Shown one piece after another: positions 25,879-34,773 of a stretch of DNA of 64,000 bases. The position numbers and the translations under genes were made by a program. The first letter of the stretch is position 1, and the number at the start of each line of letters is the position of its first letter. A model generated the notes under the pieces. The model was not told where the DNA came from and did not search any database. It saw nothing but the letters and a program-made list of their open reading frames with translations. The DNA comes from Aliidiomarina celeris. GTDB taxonomy: Bacteria; Pseudomonadota; Gammaproteobacteria; Enterobacterales; Alteromonadaceae. The stretch covers positions 496,001-560,000 of the forward strand of contig NZ_QMIL01000001.1 in assembly GCF_003316875.1 (NCBI RefSeq), read 5' to 3'.

Positions 25879-27462
25879 GTGAGTATACAAAAACCGCATA
25901 GCAATGAAGTAAGCCAATTGCAGCAGCAGTTAGCAGAAAGCCGTGCCCTCCGAGAGCAACTTGAATTTGGCTTTCGGGCTGACATGAAAAACCTCACGCA
26001 ATTTATTGGCAGGCTCGCCAATGCCCTCCGCGGCATTGACGGCGAGCTTGATCACCGTTTGAGTAGGCTCTCAACAGACATGGCGCGCACTGATAATATT
26101 GAGCGCGTAATGCCTGCTATGGAAGACGTAAGCCAGGTTCTACAACAGCAAGGCTCACGAGTTCAGCGCGAACTACAAGAAACCCACAATCGAATTTTAG
26201 CCGCCTCGAAGCAACTACAGAAAATGCATGGTTTACCCAAACCCATGCGTGAAGAGCTCAGAGACTTAATCGCACAAGCCGAGGGCCCAGCCTTTTCGAT
26301 CATGCATTATCTGCCGTATTTACGGCAAATGATTGACCTGTATCAGCGCAGTATTCATTTAAAACTAAGCCGCAACGACAGCTCAGGAGTGCTTGAGCAA
26401 ATGCGTGAGTCGGCAGAAAAAAAATATTCCGAGTTAAAAGAAGAACTCATTAATCTACTTTCTTTAGTTGATTTTTCAGGCTCAGCGTCGAATGGTTTAC
26501 AGAATATACGCCAGCAACTTATTGGCGGAATCAACGAAGAGCAGTTTGTACTCTCTTGTGTGCAAGTTGTACGGTTAATTGTGCAAGGCATTAACGAAGA
26601 ACGACAAACCGCTCAGGTATTCCTGCAAAACCTAAATGACGTGCTCGAAACCGTTTCTAAGTCGGTCAAGAAAACACTCAAAGCGAACCAGAAAACCCAT
26701 TCCGCCCAAAAACTTCTTGACGATCGCCTTCATGCCGGCATTCGAGCGTTATCGGACTCTGCACAAAAGGCAACCAGCTTAAAAGAGCTCACTGCTGAAA
26801 TTGGTAAACATGTAGAAGTAATAGCGTCTACTCTCGGGCAAAAACAAGAACTAGAACAACACGGGCATCAATTATTACAAGCCGAGCTCGAAGCAGCGCA
26901 AAATCGTATTATTGAACTCGAAGAGCAGGCGGAAACCTACAAAACAAAGCTCACAGAACAAAAATTCAAAAGTTTACAAGACACGCTAACGCGGCTGCCC
27001 AATAGAGCCGCGTTTGAAGAGCGCCTCGAATTGGAATTCAAACGTTGGCAGCGTTATCAAACACCATTGTGTATTGCCATTGCTGATATTGACAACTTTA
27101 AAGCCATTAACGACAGCTACGGACACATTGCGGGCGATAAAACCTTGCAAGTTATTGCCAGTATGTTAAAAAAATCACTGCGAGGCACTGACTTTGTAGC
27201 ACGCTTCGGAGGGGAAGAGTTCGTTGTCATATTCCCGCAAACTGAAATGAGCAGTATTGCCGACCCTCTTGAGAAAGCTCGTAAACGGATTCAGAGCATT
27301 CCTTTTAAATTTAAAAATAACGATATATCGATCACTATTTCCATTGGCGCCGCTCGTTTTTCAGCCGAAGACAGCATTAGCAGTGTATTTGAACGGGCCG
27401 ACGAAGCCCTTTATGCGGCAAAAAATAGTGGCCGGAACAAAGTTGTGATCGACAGCCGCTAG
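25879..27462 (+). CDS. Diguanylate cyclase with long coiled-coil N-terminal region
   Basis: 527 residues. About 1-340 is helical, with heptad-like Leu/Gln runs and no membrane segment or known sensor. 350-527 is a GGDEF domain with the active-site GGEEF (444-448), the allosteric I-site RGTD (434-437) and the closing ADEALYAAKNSGRN. It should make c-di-GMP with product inhibition. Start is GTG 25879. The next gene, ppnN, starts 17 bp after it. Confidence 0.9.
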   Translation: MSIQKPHSNEVSQLQQQLAESRALREQLEFGFRADMKNLTQFIGRLANALRGIDGELDHRLSRLSTDMARTDNIERVMPAMEDVSQVLQQQGSRVQRELQETHNRILAASKQLQKMHGLPKPMREELRDLIAQAEGPAFSIMHYLPYLRQMIDLYQRSIHLKLSRNDSSGVLEQMRESAEKKYSELKEELINLLSLVDFSGSASNGLQNIRQQLIGGINEEQFVLSCVQVVRLIVQGINEERQTAQVFLQNLNDVLETVSKSVKKTLKANQKTHSAQKLLDDRLHAGIRALSDSAQKATSLKELTAEIGKHVEVIASTLGQKQELEQHGHQLLQAELEAAQNRIIELEEQAETYKTKLTEQKFKSLQDTLTRLPNRAAFEERLELEFKRWQRYQTPLCIAIADIDNFKAINDSYGHIAGDKTLQVIASMLKKSLRGTDFVARFGGEEFVVIFPQTEMSSIADPLEKARKRIQSIPFKFKNNDISITISIGAARFSAEDSISSVFERADEALYAAKNSGRNKVVIDSR

Positions 27463-27478
27463 GAGAAAAAACGGCATT

Positions 27479-28843
27479 ATGAGAATTTCATTATCACCAC
27501 AAGGGAGTATGTCCCTTTTATCGCAAGTTGAAATTGATCGCCTTCAGCAGTCAACCAATAGCGAACTTTATAAATTATTCCGCAACTGCGTACTTGCAGT
27601 ATTAAACGTGGGTAGTCATACCGACAACGCCGACGATATTTTCAACCAATTTAAAGATTTCCAAGTGAATGTGCTGCGTCGTGAACGCGGTGTGAAGCTT
27701 GAGCTATTAAATCCACCGCAGAATGCATTCGTTGACGGTGAAATTATTGAGGGTATTCGTGAGCATGTTGAGTCGGTGCTGCGCGATATTTTATTTGTCG
27801 GTGAACGCTACCCTGAAGAAGAACTGAAACGTATTGACTCGCGCCACTTAACCCATGTGGTATTCGATATTCTGCGCAATGCCAAGTCATTGAAGCCAGC
27901 ACAAGAGCCGAACATGGTGGTGTGTTGGGGTGGTCACTCCATTAATGACACGGAATACAAGTACAGCAAAGTTGTGGGTTATGAGCTCGGCTTGCGTGGT
28001 TTTAACATTTGCACCGGTTGTGGCCCCGGAGCCATGAAGGGCCCCATGAAAGGTGCAACGATTGGTCATGCCAAGCAGCGCATTAAAAATGGTCGTTATT
28101 TCGGATTAACTGAGCCCGGAATTATTGCGGCGGAACCACCGAACCCGATCGTGAGTGAGCTGGTGATCATGCCAGACATTGAGAAGCGTCTTGAAGCCTT
28201 TGTGCGTTGTGCGCACAGTATTATTGTGTTCCCCGGCGGAGCAGGCACCGCAGAAGAAATTCTATATTTGCTCGGCATTATGATGCATGAGAAAAATGCA
28301 GAGCAGCAGTTACCCATAATCTTTACGGGGCCGAAAAGTAGCCGCGCCTACTTCGACGAACTTGACCGCTTTATTCGTAATACGCTCGGCGAAGAAGCAA
28401 CACGCTGGTACACCATTATTGTTGACGACCCAGTTGCCGTTGCTCAACACGTGCAAACCGGTGTGGCTGCAGTGAAACGCTACCGCATTGAGAGTGGTGA
28501 CGCCTTCTATTTCAATTGGACATTGCATATTGAAGAGCAATTCCAACACCCGTTTGAACCTACACACGAGAATGTCGGTCAGTTACAACTGCATCGCGAT
28601 CGGCCGAAAGCTGAGTTAGCGGCCGATCTGCGCCGAGCATTTTCGTCAATAGTGGCGGGAAATGTGAAGGCTCCCGGCATTGCCGAAATAAGAAAGAATG
28701 GGCCTTATTTGATTCACGGTGAACCGTCGTTGATGAAAGAGCTCGACGCCCTGCTCCGTTCATTCGTAGAGCAAGACCGAATGAAATTGCCGGGTGGCAC
28801 CGCCTATCAGCCTTGTTATCGGGTTCTCACAGAAAACGATTAA
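27479..28843 (+). CDS. ppnN: Pyrimidine/purine nucleotide 5'-monophosphate nucleosidase
   Basis: A 454-residue LOG-family enzyme, identical in length to E. coli PpnN (YgdH), which splits nucleoside monophosphates to base and ribose-5-phosphate and is stimulated by (p)ppGpp. The LOG motif appears as FPGGAGTAEEILYLLG (about 253), the other conserved LOG part as CTGCGPGAMKGPMKGATIGH (about 179). The N-terminus MRISLSPQGSMSLLSQ aligns with the E. coli start, so 27479 is kept despite an AGGAG that is rather far away (13 bases). Confidence 0.94.
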   Translation: MRISLSPQGSMSLLSQVEIDRLQQSTNSELYKLFRNCVLAVLNVGSHTDNADDIFNQFKDFQVNVLRRERGVKLELLNPPQNAFVDGEIIEGIREHVESVLRDILFVGERYPEEELKRIDSRHLTHVVFDILRNAKSLKPAQEPNMVVCWGGHSINDTEYKYSKVVGYELGLRGFNICTGCGPGAMKGPMKGATIGHAKQRIKNGRYFGLTEPGIIAAEPPNPIVSELVIMPDIEKRLEAFVRCAHSIIVFPGGAGTAEEILYLLGIMMHEKNAEQQLPIIFTGPKSSRAYFDELDRFIRNTLGEEATRWYTIIVDDPVAVAQHVQTGVAAVKRYRIESGDAFYFNWTLHIEEQFQHPFEPTHENVGQLQLHRDRPKAELAADLRRAFSSIVAGNVKAPGIAEIRKNGPYLIHGEPSLMKELDALLRSFVEQDRMKLPGGTAYQPCYRVLTEND

Positions 28844-28885
28844 CAAACGACACATTGCGTTTATAAAAAAGAGTAGGCATTTTTT

Positions 28886-29260
28886 ATGTGGAAAGGGTTT
28901 AGTATTGCGTTGGTCGGTTTTATTATCTACGCCATTATAGCCGGCGCAGTGCTCACCTTTCATACCGCAAACCCAGAAAACATGACCTGGCGCGAGCGGG
29001 AAATTTTCAATCGCAAGTACATCGGCCGGTTGGAGCTAAGAAGCCACCGCGACGAGGTACTTCGCCTACTCGGCCCGCCCGACATTAGTGAAGCCATGGA
29101 AACACCGCAAGGTGAAATTCTCGTCTTATTTTATCGGACCCATCATGTAAAATCAGACGGTGTTACCACGCGTGACGAGACCACACCCTTGTTGTTCATT
29201 CAAGATCGATTAATTGCTTGGGGTGATCCTGCATACGCAGAATATACAGGGCAGGACTAA
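28886..29260 (+). CDS. DUF3192 family membrane-anchored protein
   Basis: 124 residues: an N-terminal membrane segment (about 6-26), then a soluble part resembling SmpA/OmlA-like small domains (LRSHRDEVLRLLGPPDI and ILVLFYRTHHVKSDG). This matches DUF3192, whose role is unknown. It lies 42 bp after ppnN and 3 bp before the next gene. Confidence 0.72.
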   Translation: MWKGFSIALVGFIIYAIIAGAVLTFHTANPENMTWREREIFNRKYIGRLELRSHRDEVLRLLGPPDISEAMETPQGEILVLFYRTHHVKSDGVTTRDETTPLLFIQDRLIAWGDPAYAEYTGQD

Positions 29261-29263
29261 ACT

Positions 29264-30541
29264 GTGTCGGCTCTGCTCAACACTCATACGCGCATTCAAC
29301 AAACGCTCGAAAACGCTCAGATTACTCGCCAGCAATTAGCCGACATTGTCGCCGACGTTGAACAACTGGCACTTCATGCACCTTGTACTTTAGCCGCAGC
29401 TCTCCTCGAACTTAAGCAGTTACCACAAACACAACGCGGTGTATGCCCAGCCGCAACACTTGAGTTACTGTTGTTAGCGTGGTCGATTCACTTTCGCCAT
29501 GTGTCGAAGCGCTATGCCCAATTGTTGCTCTCGCAAAGCTTAATCAGCCGTATGCATAGTGTGCAAGGCGAGCCCAAATTCCCTCGGAGTCAACTCATCC
29601 GCTGTGCGCGCGTTGTGGCTGACGATGCATGGCAAGGCAAAGCCCTCGCCAATAGCTTTGCGCGGCTTGTCCGTTACCGCAATATCGAAGCGGGGGTGCA
29701 GGTCATGGCGGAAAGTTTGTGGTATCAAAATCAGTTTTTAGAAAGTTATACCGACCATAAAATAAGGCCCCTACCGCATAAGCTGTTGCACGCTATTCGA
29801 AGCTGGCCCTACAACGATAGTTTATTTGAAAAAGTACTCACAGCTTTAGCGGCGCAACCGCTGCTAAGTCGCAATGTGCGCGACCATGCAACCTTACAAA
29901 CGGAGCAAAAGCGCCGGCTGAGTTTAAAGGAATCGCTGCTGTTACTAGGCCCTGAACAAAGCCGTGAAGTGATCCTCATTACGCATTTTGCCACCCACCT
30001 TACATGGCCTTTTATTCCGCTCCGTGCCGAATTACTCGCGCGCCGCACCACTTTAGCTTTCCTTACAAAGGCACTTGCCGAGCATTGTCAGTTAGCGCTG
30101 CCCTGCGACGCTGACTTATTAAGCTATTTGTGGATTTACGACGCGTGGTTCCACGCCGACCTGAGTATCCAGCAACACTGGCAATATCAAGCGCAGCAGA
30201 GTGTGCCTGAGAGTGTGAGCCGTTGGCAGCCGTGCACAACACTCATGAACCACCAACGCGCCCTTAAGCTTGCCGAATACTGGCAACTGCCGGCTGCCAC
30301 TATTCCACTACTAAAAATGCATGTGCACGAAAACAACCGCACGCTTGTCTGTGCTCGCATTGCGCATATTGCCACCGCGGTGCTACACGAATACGCGCTT
30401 TCAATACCCACTGCTTGGCAACCACGGCTCACGGCTCTGTGCCGAGCTATTCAATTACCTGAAACTCAGTTATACGCGCTGTTAGAGCAAGCTGCGCAGG
30501 CACTGAACATAGAATGCCCCTACCAACTACTGCCGCTTTAA
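29264..30541 (+). CDS. Uncharacterised protein with a degenerate HDOD-like region
   Basis: 425 residues, GTG start 3 bp after the DUF3192 stop. Not recognised with certainty. The middle (about 205-260) reads like the core of an HDOD domain: SLKESLLLLGPEQSREVILI followed by a helix-rich segment and FLTKALAEHCQL. The HD metal-binding residues are not seen, as is normal for HDOD. HDOD proteins are usually signalling scaffolds, which would fit the diguanylate cyclase in this gene cluster. This assignment is a hypothesis. Confidence 0.55.
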   Translation: MSALLNTHTRIQQTLENAQITRQQLADIVADVEQLALHAPCTLAAALLELKQLPQTQRGVCPAATLELLLLAWSIHFRHVSKRYAQLLLSQSLISRMHSVQGEPKFPRSQLIRCARVVADDAWQGKALANSFARLVRYRNIEAGVQVMAESLWYQNQFLESYTDHKIRPLPHKLLHAIRSWPYNDSLFEKVLTALAAQPLLSRNVRDHATLQTEQKRRLSLKESLLLLGPEQSREVILITHFATHLTWPFIPLRAELLARRTTLAFLTKALAEHCQLALPCDADLLSYLWIYDAWFHADLSIQQHWQYQAQQSVPESVSRWQPCTTLMNHQRALKLAEYWQLPAATIPLLKMHVHENNRTLVCARIAHIATAVLHEYALSIPTAWQPRLTALCRAIQLPETQLYALLEQAAQALNIECPYQLLPL

Positions 30542-30584
30542 ATTAGCTTTTCTAGCCGTTTATTCGTCGCGCGCAACAAATTTT

Positions 30585-30605
30585 GACTAGACTATAGTCT
30601 TAGTC
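30585..30605. promoter_or_regulatory. Nested dyad upstream of isocitrate dehydrogenase gene
   Basis: A perfect 10-bp palindrome, GACTATAGTC (30590-30599), sits between outer GACTA and TAGTC half-sites, giving four GACT/AGTC half-sites in 21 bp. It overlaps a TTGACT hexamer (30583-30588) that could be a -35 element. Likely an operator of a dimeric regulator; the half-sites recall IscR type sites but the spacing does not match, so no regulator is named. Confidence 0.45.
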
Positions 30606-30697
30606 AGAGTATTGCGGATACAGGGTTAATTTTGGTGTAAACTATGGTTTTAAAGTTATCCAATTAACGATTTTGAGTTGTACAGAAGGAAGCAGTC

Positions 30698-31702
30698 ATG
30701 AGCACCACAATCACCGTGATCCCAGGCGACGGTATCGGCCCCGACATTATTGATGCCACATTAAAAATTCTCGATAAAGCCGGTTGTAACCTGAATTATG
30801 AGTTCGCCGACGCGGGACTTGTAGCGCTCGAAAAACATGGCGAACTATTGCCCGACACTACACTTGCGGCAATTAAACGCAACGGCATTGCCCTCAAAGG
30901 CCCTTTAACCACACCGGTAGGTGGTGGATTTACTTCGATCAACGTTACCTTGCGTAAGCAGTTCAACCTTTATGCGAACGTGCGGCCGGTGGTGTCATTC
31001 AAAGGTACTAAAGCGCGCTACGAGAATATCGACATTATTACTATTCGCGAAAATACCGAAGGTATGTACTCGGGGCTTGGCCAAACCACAGCTGCAGACG
31101 GCTCTGAGGCCGAAGCCATGAGTAAGGTAACCCGTGTAGGTTGTGAGCGAATTGTACGCTTTGCCTATGAGCTTGCGCGCCGTGAAGGGCGTAAGAAAGT
31201 CACTATTGTTCACAAAGCAAACATTCTTAAAACAACGTCGGGAATGTTCTTAAGTGTGGCGCGCGATATTGCCAAAAACTACCCCGATATTGAAACCGAA
31301 GAAATGATTGTTGACGCCACCTGCATGAAGCTGGTGATGGCGCCAGAAAACTTCGACGTAATTGTAACAACAAACTTGTTTGGCGACATTTTATCCGATC
31401 TCTGTGCAGGCTTGGTTGGCGGTCTCGGTATGGCTCCGGGTGCCAATATTGGCAGCGACTGTGCTATTTTCGAAGCTGTGCATGGTTCTGCGCCAGATAT
31501 CGCCGGACAAAACCTCGCCAACCCGAGTTCAGTTATTTTAGCGGCCATTCAAATGCTCGAGCACTTGGGTCAACACGACAATGCTAAACGCATTCTCGAT
31601 GCGCTGCGCGACACCATTGAAAGCGGCGACCGCGCAACACGCGATCTCGGCGGTAGCCATGGCACGACAGACTTCACCCAAGCCATTCTTGACCGCTTAT
31701 AA
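30698..31702 (+). CDS. Isocitrate dehydrogenase, NAD-type
   Basis: A 334-residue beta-decarboxylating dehydrogenase. It has the start VIPGDGIGPDI, the substrate-binding TIRENTEGMYSGLG, and metal-binding Asp residues around NLFGDILSDL. The cofactor region is HGSAPDIAGQ with Asp266-Ile267, where NADP-dependent E. coli Icd has Lys-Tyr; Asp-Ile is the established NAD-specific pair. So it is probably an NAD-dependent TCA-cycle enzyme related to mitochondrial IDH. A homoisocitrate or 3-isopropylmalate enzyme is less likely because of the REN-type substrate loop and the single-gene context. Confidence 0.88.
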   Translation: MSTTITVIPGDGIGPDIIDATLKILDKAGCNLNYEFADAGLVALEKHGELLPDTTLAAIKRNGIALKGPLTTPVGGGFTSINVTLRKQFNLYANVRPVVSFKGTKARYENIDIITIRENTEGMYSGLGQTTAADGSEAEAMSKVTRVGCERIVRFAYELARREGRKKVTIVHKANILKTTSGMFLSVARDIAKNYPDIETEEMIVDATCMKLVMAPENFDVIVTTNLFGDILSDLCAGLVGGLGMAPGANIGSDCAIFEAVHGSAPDIAGQNLANPSSVILAAIQMLEHLGQHDNAKRILDALRDTIESGDRATRDLGGSHGTTDFTQAILDRL

Positions 31703-31740
31703 GCTGGCGGCAAAAGTCACCCCTTTAAGCACTGCAAAAC

Positions 31741-31771
31741 AAAAGGCAGCTTCACAAGAAGCTGCCTTTTT
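31741..31771. terminator. Bidirectional terminator between IDH gene and rlmM
   Basis: AAAAGGCAGCTTC and GAAGCTGCCTTTT form a perfect 13-bp stem around ACAA, with T residues on both exits. It stands between two convergent genes and should serve both. Confidence 0.92.
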
Positions 31772-31791
31772 AGTTTGGGAATTCGAACACT

Positions 31792-32871
31792 CTAGCTGCT
31801 CGTTTTCAATTTCTTGCGCAAATAAACCGTTACTTCCTCACGGTCATGATACAAATGGCGCGCACTCAGCTCATAGCCCCGCACTTCCGCCTCCTGTAGC
31901 CGATCGTGAATGGCTTGCAGGTATTGCTGAACTGCCGCATAGCGCTTCTTCATGGGCAGTTTTAAATTAAAAAGCGCTTGCTCACAATACTCTTCAATAA
32001 ACCAGTCTGCCATAAGGTGCGCCACTCTCACCGGCTTTTCCACCATGTCGCATACGAGCCATTGAATATTGCGTTTCTTCGGCCGGAACGCAAAGCCGTC
32101 TTCACGGAAATGCTTCACTTGGCCAGTGTCCATAAGCCTTTCGTCCATAGCGCCGTTATCAACAGCACTTACCATCATTCCTTGGGCAACGAGAACAGCA
32201 GTCCAACCACCGGGGCAGGCGCCTAAATCAACTGCGTTCATACCCGAACTCACGCGTTTTTCCAACTCTTGCGGCGGAATCATTACTTTAAACGCTTCCG
32301 CCAGTTTTGCTGCCGAGCGACTTGGTGCTCCCTTTGGCGACTTTATCCGCGGAATGCCCATGGGATACGGCGCGTGATTATAGCTATAGGAGTAACCAAG
32401 AATTGCCGAATGGGTGCTTCGAAAGAAAACATGCAGTACCGGGCGATTGGTTACGTCTTTGTCGGTCAGTAGTTCTGCTTTTCGAAACGCAATGCGTAAC
32501 GGCGTACTAATGCTTTTACATAACGCACTAAGCGCACGCCCTTCGTTCGTGTCTGCCGTTTCAACCCACACTGTTCCGCACTTTTGCATGCCCTCGGCGG
32601 CATCTAAAAGTGGAGCAATGCGGTCGTCTACCGCCAAGCTGTTGCATTCCGCTTGAATAATGATTAATTGACGCGCAAAAACAAGATCCCGTACGGCCAG
32701 CTTACGCCCAATATGATCAGCTTCTTCCGGTTTACATTGAAAGCTCACCACACCGCTGTCAGCTTGGGTTTTACAGAAGCCGTATACGCCGAGCGCACCC
32801 GCTCGTTCCTGTATTTCAGCCGCACACTCGCTTTCAAAGCCAGCACGGCAATAGAGCAATACGCCACTCAT
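31792..32871 (-). CDS. rlmM: 23S rRNA 2'-O-ribose methyltransferase RlmM
   Basis: Methylates C2498 of 23S rRNA with SAM. The protein has an N-terminal THUMP-like part and a Rossmann methyltransferase domain starting VDLGACPGGWTAVLVAQG, followed by the catalytic-site segments VCDMVEKP and NLKLPMKKRY. ATG 32871 has GGAGAG 6 bases upstream, gives 359 residues and starts MSGVLLYCR like E. coli; the longer frame (to 32889) is unlikely. It overlaps the upstream hydrolase stop in an ATGA. Confidence 0.94.
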   Translation of the reverse strand: MSGVLLYCRAGFESECAAEIQERAGALGVYGFCKTQADSGVVSFQCKPEEADHIGRKLAVRDLVFARQLIIIQAECNSLAVDDRIAPLLDAAEGMQKCGTVWVETADTNEGRALSALCKSISTPLRIAFRKAELLTDKDVTNRPVLHVFFRSTHSAILGYSYSYNHAPYPMGIPRIKSPKGAPSRSAAKLAEAFKVMIPPQELEKRVSSGMNAVDLGACPGGWTAVLVAQGMMVSAVDNGAMDERLMDTGQVKHFREDGFAFRPKKRNIQWLVCDMVEKPVRVAHLMADWFIEEYCEQALFNLKLPMKKRYAAVQQYLQAIHDRLQEAEVRGYELSARHLYHDREEVTVYLRKKLKTSS

Positions 32872-33485
32872 TCTAAACTCTCCAACCACCGGTGAATATG
32901 CTCAGCCACTTGCTGCCAACGCTGTTCGGCGGTTATACCCGAGCGTTTAGGCGGCACCAAATCGTGGTTCCCTTCACTTGCCCAACAAATGTCCACATTG
33001 TTAGGTAAGCTTTGAGCTTCCACCCAAGCGCGACTCCCAAATGGGTCACGCTCACCTTGCACAATTAAATTTCGTGAGCAGGGATTATACAGATCTTGCA
33101 GCCGATGTTTATCTTGTTTTCCCGGTGGATGGAACGGAAACCCCAAACCAATGGCTCCCTTTACCGCAAAATGATCGGCACAGCGAAAACTCACGCGAGC
33201 GCCCATCGACTTCCCTATTAAAAAAATAGGAGTATGGCGGCCCTCTTTCTCTATAATCTTGTTAATGCGATTACGCAAGTCAGCGTCGAGTTGAATAGCA
33301 GGATTTGGCGGACGTTTTTTTCCCGTTAATAAAACTTGTTGCCAATACGGAAACGGCTCGCACGTTAATTTATAACCCAGCCCGCGTAGTGCGTTGCTCA
33401 TCGCTTGCATAAAAGCACTTTCCGGGCCAGCACCCGCACCATGCGAAAAAATAATATGAGGTTTTACGAGCACCGAGCTAGCCAT
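32868..33485 (-). CDS. Alpha/beta hydrolase of the KANL3/Tex30 type
   Basis: A 205-residue compact alpha/beta hydrolase: oxyanion region FSHGAGAGPES, nucleophile elbow GKSMGARVS (Ser near residue 94), probable acid Asp in GERDPFG and His in EGNHDL. No lid domain. Substrate unknown. The start overlaps the gcvA-like stop by 8 bp and its stop overlaps the rlmM start by 4, so it belongs to a tight four-gene unit. Confidence 0.8.
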   Translation of the reverse strand: MASSVLVKPHIIFSHGAGAGPESAFMQAMSNALRGLGYKLTCEPFPYWQQVLLTGKKRPPNPAIQLDADLRNRINKIIEKEGRHTPIFLIGKSMGARVSFRCADHFAVKGAIGLGFPFHPPGKQDKHRLQDLYNPCSRNLIVQGERDPFGSRAWVEAQSLPNNVDICWASEGNHDLVPPKRSGITAEQRWQQVAEHIHRWLESLE

Positions 33486-34395
33486 TCACAGCCTCGTCAA
33501 AGGCGGCTTCATCTTTTGCTACTTCGTCGAGTAACCATGCTCGAAACGTGGCAATTTTACCTGCGTCTGCTTGAGACTCACGACACACCATGAAAAACGC
33601 ATCGTTGGTTGGTAGCGCCTGTGGAAATACCTGCACCAAATGCCCAGACTCTATTTCTGGCTGCGCAAACACGTGGTTCGCTAACGCAACACCTTGCCCG
33701 TGCACCGCAGCTTTCAAAGCTAACGCCGAATGGCTAAAGGTTGGTCCAGACTTTTTGCTTGGTGGTGTTTCTCCCACCATGGCAAACCAGTCTTTCCAAG
33801 CGTTTCGAGTTTCTTCGTGCAATAAGGTGTGTTGATGCAAATCGCTTGGCGTTTTTAGTGGCTTCTTGCCACTTTGCAGTAACAACGGTGAGCAAACTGG
33901 AATCAATTTTTCGCGGTGAAGCCGGTTCGCACGCAAACCTTGCCAACTACCGCGCCCATAATAAATGGCAATGTCAACATAATCGGTTAGTGAGCCGGTA
34001 ATTTCGTCGACAGCTTTAATACGCACGTCTACTTCTGGATGAGCTTCATGAAAGCGGCTTAGCCGCGGCACCAGCCAAATAATAGCGAACCCAGGGGGAA
34101 CACAAACGGTCAGTGAGCCTTGTTCGCTCGACAACATTATTTTTCCCGTTACCACGCTTAAATGTTCAAGCATTTGCCGAATTTCGAGGTAATAAGACTG
34201 ACCCGCTTCCGTCAACAATAAATTTCTGTTTTTCCGTAAAAATAAACGTATTCCTAGGTAGTCTTCGAGCGCTTTTACTTGGTGACTCACGGCGGCTTGG
34301 GTAACAAAAAGTTCCTCCGCAGCCTTTGTAAAACTGAGCTGCCGCGCGGCTGCTTCAAACGACTTGAGCGCATTTAAAGGTGGGAGCTTTCTCAT
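33478..34395 (-). CDS. gcvA: LysR-type regulator, GcvA-like
   Basis: 305 residues. The N-terminal winged helix-turn-helix LPPLNALKSFEAAARQLS then FTKAAEELFVTQAAVSHQV is very close to GcvA, the glycine cleavage system regulator. The C-terminal part is a type 2 periplasmic-binding-like effector domain. It is the second gene of the leftward unit (34598 to 31792) and its start overlaps the small gene upstream by 4 bp. Assigning GcvA is by the HTH pattern; gcv targets are not in the window. Confidence 0.85.
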   Translation of the reverse strand: MRKLPPLNALKSFEAAARQLSFTKAAEELFVTQAAVSHQVKALEDYLGIRLFLRKNRNLLLTEAGQSYYLEIRQMLEHLSVVTGKIMLSSEQGSLTVCVPPGFAIIWLVPRLSRFHEAHPEVDVRIKAVDEITGSLTDYVDIAIYYGRGSWQGLRANRLHREKLIPVCSPLLLQSGKKPLKTPSDLHQHTLLHEETRNAWKDWFAMVGETPPSKKSGPTFSHSALALKAAVHGQGVALANHVFAQPEIESGHLVQVFPQALPTNDAFFMVCRESQADAGKIATFRAWLLDEVAKDEAAFDEAVNG

Positions 34396-34598
34396 TCCTT
34401 CTCTTTTTCGTCAGCGTTCGCTGAATCTTTGTCAGCTTGGATGTCGTCGCGAGCCGTTAAATTGCCAACGCATAAGCGGCACTCGCCATCTATGGGCGCA
34501 GAACTTTCAACGTAACGCACACGATGTGAAGCCGAATTTCTATTCGTAGACACTTGGTAAATTGCATCGCGTTTGGGTGCTTCGTTTTTCTCGCTCAT
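34392..34598 (-). CDS. Small uncharacterised protein upstream of gcvA
   Basis: 68 residues starting MSEKNEAPKRDAIYQ at ATG 34598, preceded by GGAGAAAAGG. Hydrophilic and highly charged at the C-terminus (ADKDSANADEKEKE). Two cysteines lie in GECRLCVGN, a CxxC that could bind metal but has no partner pair. No signal peptide or membrane segment. Its TGA overlaps the gcvA start (ATGA), implying translational coupling. Not recognised. The island boundary repeat lies 49 bp upstream, within its promoter region. Confidence 0.6.
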   Translation of the reverse strand: MSEKNEAPKRDAIYQVSTNRNSASHRVRYVESSAPIDGECRLCVGNLTARDDIQADKDSANADEKEKE

Positions 34599-34646
34599 TT
34601 GCCTTTTCTCCACTACTGCGGACTTGCCCTCATAATACCCCACATC

Positions 34647-34680
34647 GCCTTGGCAAATCTATTTTGTCATTAAAATGTCA
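34647..34680. repeat. Left copy of 34-bp direct repeat bounding the RHS island
   Basis: Identical to 39136-39169 over 34 bp; the flanks differ immediately outside. The repeat includes TTGTCAT-TAAA-ATGTCA, a Pho-box-like direct repeat (34664-34681). This copy faces RHS debris, not a functional phosphate gene. It marks the left edge of the 4.5-kb accessory island. Confidence 0.95.
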
Positions 34681-34773
34681 CGCCACTTATCGAAGATGTG
34701 GTGATAAAGTAAGCCTTCGGCTGCCACGGGATATAGAGTTTTTAACCGTTTTCATGTATGGGCGGGTGCGCAT

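Noticed and set aside
30585..30605. IscR type 1 binding site
   Set aside because: The half-sites resemble it, but the spacing between GACT and AGTC (2, 7 or 13 bases) does not match the 5-base spacing of the consensus.
34697..34708. Short match GTGGTGATAAA shared with 37981-37991
   Set aside because: Only 11 bp match and the flanks diverge; within a 4.5-kb AT-rich block this may be chance.
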